NCBI GenBank assembly: GCA_030041495.1
Contig: JASHNT010000107.1
Span: 62,001 to 126,000 of the forward strand
DNA: 64,000 bases
DNA from: Bryobacteraceae bacterium
GTDB lineage: Bacteria > Acidobacteriota > Terriglobia > Bryobacterales > Bryobacteraceae
Direction: 5' to 3'
Of the stretch, positions 18,145 through 26,171 are shown piece by piece. Each line of letters begins with the position of its first letter. Positions within the stretch are counted from its first letter, which is position 1. The notes under the pieces were generated by a model. It was not told the DNA's origin. It searched no databases and worked only from the letters and a program-made list of their open reading frames with translations. The position numbers and the translations under genes are program-made.

Positions 18145-19170
18145 ATGGTAGTGGGTTTATCCCGTCGCGAATTTCTTTTCTCCGCCGCCGCGCTTGCGCC
18201 TTCGGCACATGTACTCGCCTGGCAGGAGCCGGATTCCGGCGCGACGCCCAAATACACCAGCGATGTCAACGTGGTGAACGTTCTGGCGACGGTCCGCGAC
18301 AAGGATGGCAAGATCGTCTCCAACCTCACCAAGGACGATTTCAGCATCGAAGAAGACGGCCGGCCACAGGCGATCCAGTATTTCGCGGCGCAATTCGATG
18401 CTCCCTTGAAGCTGGGGCTGCTGGTGGACACCAGCGGCAGCGAACGGCGCAACATTGAGGCCGAGCGCCGTGCCAGCTATAAGTTCTTCGACCAGGTGAT
18501 GCGCGAGGATCGTGACAAGGCCTTCCTGATTCACTTCGACCGCCAAGTGGAGCTGCTCGCGGATCTGACCTCCTCACGCCAAAAGCTGGCCAAAGCGCTC
18601 GACGAGCTGAGCGCGTCGGATGAGCCGGGCAACTCGGGCCGGGGTCGCGGAGGAAGAGGACGAGGGGGCGGCGGTGGGGGCACGATGCTCTACGACGCCG
18701 TGTTCCTGGCGGCGGACGAGATGCTGCGCAAGGAGCAGGGGCGCAAAGCGGTGATCTTGTTTTCGGACGGCGACGACCGGGGCAGCAAAGAATCGCTTCC
18801 CTCGGCGATCGAGGCCGCGCAGCGCGCCGACGTGTTAGTTTACTCGGTTCGCTTCTACGATCCGGGCGGCTTCGGCCGGCCGACCACCGGTATCGGCCCC
18901 GTGGGCGGCCGCTATCCGCGCCAGGGGCGCGACGCGGGAGAAGGGAAACAGGTCCTGGAGCGTATTTCCGCCGAAACCGGCGGCGCATACTTCGAAGCCT
19001 CCGGCTCGACGCTGGACAAAACCTACGCGCGAATCCAGGATGAGCTCCGCAATCAGTACAGCCTCGGCTATACCTCCGATCAGCACGGCGCGGGCTACCG
19101 GCTGATCAAGGTTATGGTCAAGGGCAAGAATCTGACCGTGCAGGCTCGCGAAGGCTACTACGCCAAGTAG
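18145..19170 (+). CDS. VWFA-related acidobacterial domain protein, Tat-exported
   Basis: A 341-residue secreted protein. The N-terminus LSRREFLFSAAALAPSAHVLA has the twin-arginine S-R-R-x-F-L motif, so export in a folded state is likely. The von Willebrand A-type domain carries the metal-ion-dependent site DTSGS (LGLLVDTSGSERRN), and later VILFSDGDDRGS. This architecture matches the TIGR03436 acidobacterial family. A Gly/Arg-rich insert lies at 18637-18681, inside the A domain. The C-terminus YRLIKVMVKGKNLTVQAREGYYAK is family-typical. The frame is open further upstream, but that part is antisense of the radical SAM gene; ATG 18145 or GTG 18151 are the credible starts. Confidence 0.85.
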   Translation: MVVGLSRREFLFSAAALAPSAHVLAWQEPDSGATPKYTSDVNVVNVLATVRDKDGKIVSNLTKDDFSIEEDGRPQAIQYFAAQFDAPLKLGLLVDTSGSERRNIEAERRASYKFFDQVMREDRDKAFLIHFDRQVELLADLTSSRQKLAKALDELSASDEPGNSGRGRGGRGRGGGGGGTMLYDAVFLAADEMLRKEQGRKAVILFSDGDDRGSKESLPSAIEAAQRADVLVYSVRFYDPGGFGRPTTGIGPVGGRYPRQGRDAGEGKQVLERISAETGGAYFEASGSTLDKTYARIQDELRNQYSLGYTSDQHGAGYRLIKVMVKGKNLTVQAREGYYAK

Positions 19171-19185
19171 CGGCCCCCGGGCCGC
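19170..19185 (+). terminator. Possible hairpin after the VWA gene
   Basis: GCGGCC (19170-19175), a 4-nt loop, then GGCCGC (19180-19185) directly follow the stop codon. There is no T tract, so factor-independent termination is uncertain. Confidence 0.3.
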
Positions 19186-19210
19186 CCTCTGTCGTGATAG
19201 ACGGACTCAG

Positions 19211-19249
19211 TCTCGTGTACACTACATAAGTCGGTCTCGTATACACTAC
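19211..19249 (+). repeat. Two palindrome-centred direct repeats upstream of the PEBP gene
   Basis: TCTCGTGTACACTAC (19211-19225) and TCTCGTATACACTAC (19235-19249) differ at one base and are spaced 24 bp start to start. The first contains the perfect palindrome GTGTACAC, and the second GTATAC. Both are followed by a TAAG (ATAAG, TCTAAG). They sit 42-80 bp ahead of the ATG at 19291, in the only sizeable gap of this gene group, and look like a tandem operator for a dimeric regulator. The second copy also contains a -10-like TATACA. Confidence 0.5.
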
Positions 19250-19290
19250 TCTAAGAAGGTCTTGAAAACGTTCCAGAGGAGAAACTGCTT

Positions 19291-19914
19291 ATGAAGAAAC
19301 TGATGAATCCATCCGCGCTTCTTGCCGTGGGCGCGATGGCGTTTGGGGTCATGTTATCCGCCCAAGCTCCGGGCGGCGGGGGAGGAAGAGGAGGTGGGCG
19401 CGGCCGCGGACCCGCGGGCCCTGCATTGTCCGTTACCTCCGATGCGTTCCCGGACGGCGGCGTCATCCCGATGCACAACGCGGGCGTGGGCGATAACAAG
19501 TCCCCGGCTTTTGAGTTCCACTGGTCGATGGGCACCACGCCGGCAGAGGCGCCCGCGGATCTGAAATCGTACGTGGTGATCCTGCACGACATCGAAAACG
19601 CGGGGCGGGGCAAAACCACCACCGACACGCTGCACTGGTCCGCGTTCAACATTCCCGGAGACGCTAAGGGTTTGCCGGAGGGCAGTCTTCCCGCGGGTTC
19701 GGTGAACGGACCTGGCATCCGCGGCGGACCGCAGGGCGCGTACTTCGGACCTGGCGCGGGCCCCGGCCCGTACCATCACTACGTGTTCGAGTTTTACGCT
19801 CTGGACACCACATTGGATCTGTCGGGAACCCCCACCCGTGACGACCTGATGAAGGCGATGGACGGGCACGTGGTCGGCAAGGCGGCGTACGTCGGCCGGT
19901 TCCACAGGGAGTAA
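19291..19914 (+). CDS. Secreted PEBP / YbhB-YbcL family protein
   Basis: A 207-residue protein of the phosphatidylethanolamine-binding (Raf kinase inhibitor-like) fold. A signal peptide (SALLAVGAMAFGVMLSAQA) is followed at once by a Gly/Arg-rich stretch (residues about 27-42), then the PEBP domain, with SPAFEFHWS, the ligand-site segment LHDIENAG, TLHWSAFNIPGDAKGLPEG and YHHYVFEFYALD. Bacterial members bind anionic or phospho-ligands; the true ligand here is unknown. AGAGGAG precedes the ATG. The sugar dehydrogenase gene starts 28 nt after the stop, so the two are probably one operon. Confidence 0.85.
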   Translation: MKKLMNPSALLAVGAMAFGVMLSAQAPGGGGGRGGGRGRGPAGPALSVTSDAFPDGGVIPMHNAGVGDNKSPAFEFHWSMGTTPAEAPADLKSYVVILHDIENAGRGKTTTDTLHWSAFNIPGDAKGLPEGSLPAGSVNGPGIRGGPQGAYFGPGAGPGPYHHYVFEFYALDTTLDLSGTPTRDDLMKAMDGHVVGKAAYVGRFHRE

Positions 19915-19942
19915 AGCAAGGCAACGGGAGGGAGGGCTTCTC

Positions 19943-21262
19943 ATGAAACAGCGATTGATCTATCTCTTTGGCGCGAGCGTTGTGGCGCTGGGTACCGTGG
20001 CGCTAATCGCGCAGACACCTGAGGGAGGTCCTCCTCCGGGCGCATTCCCGGGCCGCGGTACGGTCGGGCGAGGAGGCCGCGGCAGAGGCGGCCGTGGCAC
20101 GCCGCCTCAATTCCAGCTCATCAAAGGCCAGCCTATTGACACGAGAGAGCCCGAGAAGAAGGACGACCATCCGGCGTTTCCGGGCCAGACTCGTGCGCCC
20201 TATGAGCCAACCACGCAGCCGGTGGTCACCGTGCTTACCGACAAGCTGAATAACCCGTGGAGCTTCGCATTTCTTCCTGACGGCAAGGTGCTCATCACCG
20301 AAAAACCAGGCGCAATGCGCACCTTCAATCCCAAGGACAATTCGCTGTCGGAGCCGCTGGGCGGAGTTCCGAAGGTTCATTACCAAGGACAGGTAGGACT
20401 TTTGGATTTGGCTCTCGATCCGAAATTTTCTTCGAACCGCCGGATCTTTTTCAGCTATATGGAGGACATGGGCGAGGACGACGCGATTGTGATGGCCACC
20501 GCCAAGCTGGCCAAGGACGATAGCGAGATCACTGGTGTGGACGTGATCTTCCGTGCTACTCCGATCAACGCGCGGATGCACGGAGCCAACCGCGGTGGAC
20601 GCATCGCCATCGGGCGCGACGGCAATCTCTTCATGACCGTCGGCGACGGGTCCGGCTCGCCGCCCTGGGATATGGCGCAGAAGCTCGATAACACCGTCGG
20701 CAAGATCATTCACATCACTCCGGAGGGTAAACCGGCTCCTGGAAATCCGTTCATCGGCCAAGCCGGTAAGGCGCCCGAGATCTGGTCGTACGGCCATCGC
20801 AGCGAGGAAGGGCTGACCATCAATCCGGCGAACGGCGAGCTGTGGGAGACCGAGCACGGCCCGCGCGGCGGCGATAAACTGCTTCAGCCGGAGAAGGGCA
20901 AGAACTACGGCTGGCCGGTTTACAATCACGGCATCGATTATCCGGGTAACCCGATTGGCGCGGGAATCACGGAGGCCCCGGGCACGGAGCAGCCGCTGTA
21001 TTATTGGGACCCGGTCATCGCGCCTTCGGGCCTCGCGTTCTACACGGGTAATAAATTCCCCGAGTGGAAGAACAGCATCTTCGTGGGAGCGCTGGGCGGG
21101 CAGATGCTCGACCGGCTACACCTGGATGGGAAGAAGGTCATCGGCGAGGAGCCTCTGCTGATGAACCAGCGCACCCGCATCCGCGACGTGCGCATGGGCC
21201 CGGACGGGGATGTGTACATTTTGACGGACGCGAATTCGTTCATGAAGCTATCGCCGAAATAA
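19943..21262 (+). CDS. PQQ-dependent aldose/sorbosone dehydrogenase-like protein
   Basis: A 439-residue secreted six-bladed propeller enzyme of the soluble glucose/sorbosone dehydrogenase family, expected to oxidise sugars in the periplasm with PQQ. After a signal peptide and a Gly/Arg-rich segment (20050-20098), the domain begins with LNNPWSFAFLPDGKVLITEKPG. It continues with GQVGLLDLALDPKF, MHGANRGGRIAIGRDG, and the cofactor-contact region WSYGHRSEEGLTINPANGELWETEHGPRGGD split over two blades. The usual catalytic histidine of the family near QGG appears replaced by HYQGQVG, so the His is kept. GGAGGGAG precedes the ATG. It probably shares an operon with the upstream PEBP gene. Confidence 0.87.
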   Translation: MKQRLIYLFGASVVALGTVALIAQTPEGGPPPGAFPGRGTVGRGGRGRGGRGTPPQFQLIKGQPIDTREPEKKDDHPAFPGQTRAPYEPTTQPVVTVLTDKLNNPWSFAFLPDGKVLITEKPGAMRTFNPKDNSLSEPLGGVPKVHYQGQVGLLDLALDPKFSSNRRIFFSYMEDMGEDDAIVMATAKLAKDDSEITGVDVIFRATPINARMHGANRGGRIAIGRDGNLFMTVGDGSGSPPWDMAQKLDNTVGKIIHITPEGKPAPGNPFIGQAGKAPEIWSYGHRSEEGLTINPANGELWETEHGPRGGDKLLQPEKGKNYGWPVYNHGIDYPGNPIGAGITEAPGTEQPLYYWDPVIAPSGLAFYTGNKFPEWKNSIFVGALGGQMLDRLHLDGKKVIGEEPLLMNQRTRIRDVRMGPDGDVYILTDANSFMKLSPK

Positions 21263-21357
21263 AACCGCTATTTCCTGGCGCGGGGGTATCGGGGAGTTTC
21301 GAGTTCGACGTGCTCCCGCAAGACCTATTCCTTGCCGCGAATGGACGCCAATACAGA

Positions 21358-22035
21358 CTACTCGCAGACCATCAGCTTGGGAGGATTGGGATCCGGCGGG
21401 AGGGGATCGAGTTTGATCGAGTACCACGACTCGATGCCACCAGCCACGCTGAGCCACATCCCTTTTCGTATTTCTCCGATCCCCAAGACGTAGCGCCCCG
21501 GCGCGAGATCGGCGAGCGAAAAATCGCCCTGCGAGCTAGTCTTGACGCCGAGCACTGGGTTGGGGTCGGGGCCGAACATGCGCTGCACCGTCGCCCAAAC
21601 GCCGACAACGGGTGCGGACCCTTTTTCAACGTGGCCAGCGATCACACCTTTAGCAGGGTCGGGGAGGAATTCGGTCCGTTCGGGGTCCATCGCCTCGCCG
21701 GAGCAATCCCCGGCGATGCCGATCGTGAGCGACACCGGCGGCAGAGACCTCTCTTCGCCTGGCGAGAGGGTCAGCTTCGACCGAGGGGCGTTAAAGCTAG
21801 GCCATTTTAAGAAATACGTTCCCGCTGGCAGCCCGGAAAAACGGAATACGCCCTCGGCGTTGGTCTGCGCCTCTTGATGGACCACGCCCGACTCGGAGTC
21901 GAGACCCGCCGTCGCGTTATCGATTCCTTGACCGAATGTGTACTGAACCTTGCCAGTCAGGCTCGCGGAGTTGTCCTGGGCGAACGCCAGCGGCAGCGCG
22001 AGGACGAGCAGCGCAATGGCCAACCGGCGCGGCAT
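21358..22035 (-). CDS. Secreted carboxypeptidase-regulatory-like domain protein
   Basis: A 225-residue exported protein with signal peptide RRLAIALLVLALPLAFAQ, followed by one or two beta-sandwich repeats of the carboxypeptidase-regulatory type. The segments NAEGVFRFSGLPAGTYFLKW and SSQGDFSLADLAPGRYVLGIG are the diagnostic G-x-F-x-L-x-G-L-x-P-G-x-Y pattern, so there are two such domains. No catalytic site is expected; such modules bind or scaffold at the cell surface. The gene starts 5 nt after the anti-sigma gene stop, so it is probably third in the sigma/anti-sigma operon and may be its effector. Confidence 0.75.
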   Translation of the reverse strand: MPRRLAIALLVLALPLAFAQDNSASLTGKVQYTFGQGIDNATAGLDSESGVVHQEAQTNAEGVFRFSGLPAGTYFLKWPSFNAPRSKLTLSPGEERSLPPVSLTIGIAGDCSGEAMDPERTEFLPDPAKGVIAGHVEKGSAPVVGVWATVQRMFGPDPNPVLGVKTSSQGDFSLADLAPGRYVLGIGEIRKGMWLSVAGGIESWYSIKLDPLPPDPNPPKLMVCE

Positions 22036-22039
22036 GTCG

Positions 22040-22786
22040 CTACGCTCCCCCCACCGGGGCGACGAGAATCACGTCGCTCGGGGTTTGCGCGCCTGCTTCG
22101 GGCTCGATGGAAACCGCGACGGCGTAGAGTGAATCCATCGTTCCGGGAAGAATGTTCATGCCCGTCCCCTGGCCATTATCCTTGAACAGGCCGGCGGGGC
22201 GGGGAGAGCTGTTCTTGGAGGGGATGATCCACATCTCGAAGGTCTTGCCCGTGGGCAACATGGGAAGATTGGACGCGATCAGCAGGACTCCTAGCCGTGA
22301 ATTGATGAAGATGTTGCCTTTTGGCGGCTGCGGCTTACCCGCACCAAAAGTTACCTGTTTTGTTTCGGGCTGATTCAGGAAGTTGAAAGCCTGATTCAGG
22401 CGGTCGCGCTCGGCGGTAATCTGAATCACCTGGCTCCGGGCCTCGGCCAACTCGCTCTGGCGATGCCGCTCCTGCACGCTCAGCCAGCCCGCCAGCAGCA
22501 GCATCAAAGCGGCGGCGAAGGCCCCCAGCCAGCCCCAGCCGGAGCGCTCGATTCCGAACCCGGCGAGCACGCGGCGCTTCAGCCCTACGGGCGGCGTGGC
22601 CTGCTTCACGGAAGCCATCACCAGCGCGTTGACGGCCAGAGCGTCGCGCAGATTGCGCTGGCACGTTTCACAGCCGCGGGCGAGGTGATCGTCCACCTGG
22701 TCCCGTTCCTCGCCCTCCAGCGCGCCTAAGGCGTACAGCTCCAGCACTTCCCTCAGCTCTTCGCAGCTCATGGGACGCCCGTTCAT
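22040..22786 (-). CDS. Anti-sigma factor, RskA type with zinc-binding N-terminus
   Basis: A 248-residue membrane anti-sigma factor. The N-terminal cytoplasmic domain has the HxxxxCxxC zinc motif (His34, Cys39, Cys42 in HLARGCETC) and begins MSCEELREVLELYALGAL. A single membrane helix (WGWLGAFAAALMLLLAGWL) leads to a coiled linker. The periplasmic RskA domain shows GKTFEMWIIPS and YAVAVSIEPEAGAQTPS. The ATG overlaps the sigma-factor stop by one base (TGATG), so the two are translationally coupled. Release through proteolysis is inferred from the family; the signal is unknown. Confidence 0.9.
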   Translation of the reverse strand: MNGRPMSCEELREVLELYALGALEGEERDQVDDHLARGCETCQRNLRDALAVNALVMASVKQATPPVGLKRRVLAGFGIERSGWGWLGAFAAALMLLLAGWLSVQERHRQSELAEARSQVIQITAERDRLNQAFNFLNQPETKQVTFGAGKPQPPKGNIFINSRLGVLLIASNLPMLPTGKTFEMWIIPSKNSSPRPAGLFKDNGQGTGMNILPGTMDSLYAVAVSIEPEAGAQTPSDVILVAPVGGA

Positions 22787-23346
22787 CACGCCACCGCCTG
22801 TCCGGAGAGCTGGTCGCGTAAGACCTTCAGAGCGGTTCGCACCCACGTCTTCACGGTCCCGAGTGGCTGCTTCAGCCGGGCCGCCATTTCGGTTTGCGAA
22901 AGACCTTCGAAGTAGGCCAGCTCGATGACTTCCCTTTGCGCGGGGGTGAGTTTGACAAAAGCTTCCCGCAAGCGCCGCGCCCGATCGAGCGTCATGGCAC
23001 TGTCCTCGAAATTCGCAAACAGGCGCGGATTCTCGATACGGTCGAGCTCAGTCGAGCTGGCGGACATGCGTCCGTCGGTCGAGCGTAGATGATCGATGGC
23101 CCGATTCCGGGCCACGGTCAGGATCCAGGGCCCCAGCGCTCCGCGGTCCTGATCGAAGGATTGCGCACGGTTCCAGACGCGCAGAAAGGTCTCCTGCACC
23201 AGATCCTCGGCCACCCCGGCGTCCCGCACCACGCGGTAGATCAGCGAATACGCGGCTCGCCCATAGCGGTCGTAGAGGGCGGACATTACGTGCGGATCGC
23301 GGGCACGCAGGCGGCGGGCCAAATCGCCGTCTGTATACGGGAACAC
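22786..23346 (-). CDS. ECF RNA polymerase sigma factor (SigK-like)
   Basis: A 186-residue sigma-70 family factor of the extracytoplasmic type. Region 2 shows MSALYDRYGRAAYSLIYRVVRDAGVAEDLVQETFLRVW, given here only as a landmark around residues 21-58, with ARNRAIDHLRS at its end. Region 4 shows LTPAQREVIELAYFEGLSQ and the recognition helix LGTVKTWVRTALK. The GTG start at 23346 lies 11 nt after a perfect TATAAT. It is directly followed by its anti-sigma factor and a secreted beta-sandwich protein. This group commonly reads its own promoter, but no consensus site was deduced here. Confidence 0.93.
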   Translation of the reverse strand: MFPYTDGDLARRLRARDPHVMSALYDRYGRAAYSLIYRVVRDAGVAEDLVQETFLRVWNRAQSFDQDRGALGPWILTVARNRAIDHLRSTDGRMSASSTELDRIENPRLFANFEDSAMTLDRARRLREAFVKLTPAQREVIELAYFEGLSQTEMAARLKQPLGTVKTWVRTALKVLRDQLSGQAVA

Positions 23347-23357
23347 GCCTTTGGCGG

Positions 23358-23391
23358 ATTATATCCCACCCTTCGGTCAATCTGTGATAAT
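23358..23391. promoter_or_regulatory. Back-to-back -10 elements for the ECF sigma and GAF genes
   Basis: On the minus strand TATAAT (23363-23358) lies 11 nt before the sigma-factor GTG. On the plus strand GATAAT (23386-23391) lies 8 nt before the GAF-gene GTG at 23400. The two divergent genes thus share a promoter region of about 50 bp, and both would have very short or no leaders. Confidence 0.45.
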
Positions 23392-23399
23392 GGAGTTTT

Positions 23400-23987
23400 G
23401 TGTCGCGTTTCAAGGAATTGGAATCCCGCCTGGAGGACACTGAGCGTCAGCTCCGCCTGCTCCAAAAAATCAGCCGTTACATGGCCCGCGAAATAACGCT
23501 GGCCGGCGCGTTCGAAAGCATCGTCTCGCTGGTGGTGGAGTTCATGGCCTGCGATTCCTGTCTGCTCTACTTGCTCCAGGACAAGGAACTGGTGCTGTGC
23601 GCGTCCAACAACCCGCAACCGGAGACCCTGGGCCAGGTGCGATTGCGGCTCGGCGAAGGACTCACCGGCTGGGTGGCGCGCGAGCGAAGGCTGCTGGCGA
23701 TCTCGCGGGAAGCGTATCTCGATTCGCGATTCAAACTGTTTACGGACCTGCCGGAAGACGCTTACGAGGCGTTTTTGTCCGCTCCGGTGATTGTGCGGAA
23801 TCGCGTGGCGGGCGTCATCAACGTGCAGCATCGCGCGCCGCATTTCCATAGCGGCGGCGAAATGGAGTTGCTGACCACGGTCGGGGAACAGGTAGGCGCT
23901 CTGACCGCGCTCGCCATGAACGATGCTTCCCGGTTCGATCCGGCTAGCGCGCTGGAGCTGGTGATCGCGCCGGTGCGCCGGGCGTAG
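23400..23987 (+). CDS. GAF domain protein
   Basis: A 195-residue cytoplasmic protein made almost entirely of one GAF domain. An N-terminal coiled coil (ELESRLEDTERQLRLLQK) precedes it. GAF landmarks are SCLLYLLQDKELVLCASN, LRLGEGLTGWVARERR, LSAPVIVRNRVAGVINVQHR and FHSGGEMELLTTVGEQV. There is no attached output domain, so it may act as a free-standing sensor or bind a partner kinase, as in the PtsP-type GAF group. The YCF48-like gene begins shortly after its stop, so the two may be co-transcribed. The ligand is unknown. Confidence 0.85.
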   Translation: MSRFKELESRLEDTERQLRLLQKISRYMAREITLAGAFESIVSLVVEFMACDSCLLYLLQDKELVLCASNNPQPETLGQVRLRLGEGLTGWVARERRLLAISREAYLDSRFKLFTDLPEDAYEAFLSAPVIVRNRVAGVINVQHRAPHFHSGGEMELLTTVGEQVGALTALAMNDASRFDPASALELVIAPVRRA

Positions 23988-24000
23988 AAGTGAAGTGAGA

Positions 24001-25134
24001 ATGCGCCGTTTTGTTGTGTTCCTGCTGCTGGCGCCGATGGTTTTCGGCGAGCGCTGGGCGCTCCAATACTTCTACGACGAACCCCACCAGAAATTTGAGA
24101 TCGTCGATCTTGCTTTTCCAACCGCGCGCCGCGGCATTGCGGTGGGGTGGACCGGCGATGTTACTTCCGACCGGCGTGCCAAGCCCACCGAACTGCTGAC
24201 CAGCGATGGCGGCGAGCATTGGACGCAGGAGCCGCTCAAAGACGAGCCGCGCTCCATCTTCTTCCTCAACGAGAACTCGGGCTGGATGGTCACCGATACG
24301 GCTATCTGGGGCACAACGGAAGCGGGCCTGAATTGGATCAAGTTGTGCGAGCAACCCAAGCCCGACCGCAAGTTGAAGCCAGAGTCTCCTGAAGGACTGA
24401 TTTTGCGCCTATGGTTCCTCGATCCGCAGCACGGGTACGCGATCGGATATCAGAAAACGGTTCTCGAAACGCACGATGGCGGGCGCACCTGGAAGCCGCT
24501 GGACGCTGCGGCCAAGCCGACGGGCAACGCCGCGTTCACGGCGTACTCCAGCATCGTCTTCGACGGCGACCATGGACTGATTGTCGGGACTGCGGTTCCT
24601 CCGCGCCACAACTTGGGTCCTTTCCCCTCTTGGATGGACCCGGAGACGGCCACCAAGCAGCGCGCGGCTGCGACGGTCACTCTGCTGCTGCAGACTCGCG
24701 ATCAGGGGATGGATTGGAATTCGTCGAACTCCGCTCTCTTCGGCTTGGTGGGGCAGGTGCGGCTGGCCGGTGCGAACGGATTGGCGGTCTTCGAATACCC
24801 CGAGTCCTTCCAGTGGCCGTCGGAAGTTTTCAGCCTCGACCTGAACACTGGAGAGAGCAGAAGCGCCTTTCGCGCCAAAGACAGGAAAGTCTTCGACGCC
24901 GCGGTGTTCCCGGGCGCCGAAGCAGTGCTGGCGGCCGTGGAGCCGACCGGTAGGCTGAACTCGATTCCGATTCCGGGCAAGGTGAAGATGCTTTCGAGTG
25001 TCGGCTTCGAGGATTGGAAGGAAATGGACGTGGACTACCGCGCCGTCGCCACCTCGCTGGTGATGGCCGGGCCGGATCGCCAGCATCTGTGGGTTGCGAC
25101 GGATACGGGAATGATCTTGCACCTTACGCCCTAG
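24001..25134 (+). CDS. Secreted YCF48/BNR-repeat beta-propeller protein
   Basis: A 377-residue exported protein. A short signal peptide (RRFVVFLLLAPMVFG) is followed by repeats of the photosystem-II-stability-factor type: ELLTSDGGEHWTQEPL, IWGTTEAGLNWIKL, TVLETHDGGRTWKPL and LLQTRDQGMDWNSS all follow the xTxDGGxxW pattern. Each repeat is interrupted by a GYAIGY- or GLIVGT-like strand. In plants and cyanobacteria YCF48 helps assemble photosystem II; in heterotrophs the function is unknown. A GTG two codons upstream (23995) is an alternative start. The gene follows the GAF gene by 13 nt. Confidence 0.72.
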   Translation: MRRFVVFLLLAPMVFGERWALQYFYDEPHQKFEIVDLAFPTARRGIAVGWTGDVTSDRRAKPTELLTSDGGEHWTQEPLKDEPRSIFFLNENSGWMVTDTAIWGTTEAGLNWIKLCEQPKPDRKLKPESPEGLILRLWFLDPQHGYAIGYQKTVLETHDGGRTWKPLDAAAKPTGNAAFTAYSSIVFDGDHGLIVGTAVPPRHNLGPFPSWMDPETATKQRAAATVTLLLQTRDQGMDWNSSNSALFGLVGQVRLAGANGLAVFEYPESFQWPSEVFSLDLNTGESRSAFRAKDRKVFDAAVFPGAEAVLAAVEPTGRLNSIPIPGKVKMLSSVGFEDWKEMDVDYRAVATSLVMAGPDRQHLWVATDTGMILHLTP

Positions 25135-25260
25135 GGACTCGTGGTTGGGCCGCGTATTTTCTTCCGCCCGCCTGGGTAGAACATGCCGCTTGCTTGGGAG
25201 CCTCACTCGCAGAATCAATAGCATGCAAGATGGCCCGCCACATGCTAACACTCGCGCCAT

Positions 25261-25773
25261 ATGTGGGGAAAAACTTACGATACCAGCTCCAAGCCTCTGA
25301 GCATGACGCAACCTGCATCCAGCGGCGTCGCAGCCTCGCTGGGATCGGAGAAAACGCAAGCAGAACGAACCCCAGTGGACCGGCCCCAAGCCCCCGCGCC
25401 ATTGCCGCTGCGGACCGCGGCATCCATCGGCAAGAGCACTCGCATCCGGGGCGAAGTTTATAGCGAAGAGGAGTTGTTCCTTGACGGCGAAATCGACGGC
25501 GGTATCGAAGTGCGCAATGTTTTGACCATTGGCCCGAACGGAAAGGTCAAGGCCAACGTGAAGGCCAGGGAACTGGTGGTGCACGGGTCGATCCAGGGCA
25601 ATGTCGAGGCCGCCGACCGAATCTCCATCATGAACGGCGCCAGCATCGCCGGCGACGTGAAGACCGCCGGCATCGTGATCGAGGACGGCGCGTATTTCAA
25701 AGGCGGGATCGATATCCTGCGGCCAGAGAACGCCAAGCTAGCCGACGCCAAGGCCGCCGCCGCGAAGGCTTGA
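25261..25773 (+). CDS. Bactofilin
   Basis: A 170-residue polymer-forming cytoskeletal protein. A disordered Pro/Ala-rich tail of about 50 residues precedes a right-handed beta-helix of short repeats: GEVYSEEELFLDGEIDGGIEV, NVLTIGPNGKVKANVKA, ELVVHGSIQGNVEA and ISIMNGASIAGDVKT, seen here around residues 60-150. The ATG at 25261 gives an MWGK start like many acidobacterial bactofilins; ATG 25303 is an alternative. Bactofilins scaffold cell-shape and wall enzymes at the membrane. No peptidase partner (M23 type) is adjacent; a short coiled-coil gene converges on it 4 nt away. Confidence 0.9.
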   Translation: MWGKTYDTSSKPLSMTQPASSGVAASLGSEKTQAERTPVDRPQAPAPLPLRTAASIGKSTRIRGEVYSEEELFLDGEIDGGIEVRNVLTIGPNGKVKANVKARELVVHGSIQGNVEAADRISIMNGASIAGDVKTAGIVIEDGAYFKGGIDILRPENAKLADAKAAAAKA

Positions 25774-25776
25774 GAA

Positions 25777-26133
25777 CTATTTTCCGCCAGCGCCCAGCCG
25801 CGAAATTTTTTCTTCCAGCGCGCGCACCTGGCCGCCGAAGGCTTCCTGAACCTGGTGGGCGATCGGTTGGCGCCTGGTCTCCAGGCGCTGTTTGTCCTTC
25901 TCTGACAGATTGTGATAAAGGAGCCTTACTTCCACGATCAAATCGCGCAGCGTTTCTTCGTGGCGCTTCAGACTCTGGTAGATCTCGGCTAACGATTCGG
26001 TCCCTGGCGCGGTTGCGCCTGCCGCTCCTTCCGGAGCCTCGCGGTTTTGGGCGAGTTGCGGCTGATCTTGCGCGGCAAGGTGAGCTTCCTCAGGTGGGCG
26101 ACCGCCAATCGATAGCATCAACGGCTTCGACAT
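25777..26133 (-). CDS. Small coiled-coil protein of unknown function
   Basis: A 118-residue soluble protein. The first 45 residues are Pro/Ala/Gln-rich and look disordered. From SLAEIYQSLKRHEETLRDL to VRALEEKISRLG the sequence is continuous amphipathic helix with heptad-like leucines. There are no cysteines, membrane segments or known motifs. It is convergent with the bactofilin gene, 4 nt apart. The downstream gene on its strand is the relic of a secreted protein. A structural or adaptor role is the only thing the sequence suggests. Confidence 0.55.
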   Translation of the reverse strand: MSKPLMLSIGGRPPEEAHLAAQDQPQLAQNREAPEGAAGATAPGTESLAEIYQSLKRHEETLRDLIVEVRLLYHNLSEKDKQRLETRRQPIAHQVQEAFGGQVRALEEKISRLGAGGK

Positions 26134-26171
26134 GTTGCCTCCTCAAGCGTGGACACTTCTAATTTTATTGC

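Noticed and set aside
24409-25584. A 391-codon frame antisense to the YCF48-like and bactofilin genes
   Set aside because: It spans two good genes on the other strand and has no recognisable protein features.
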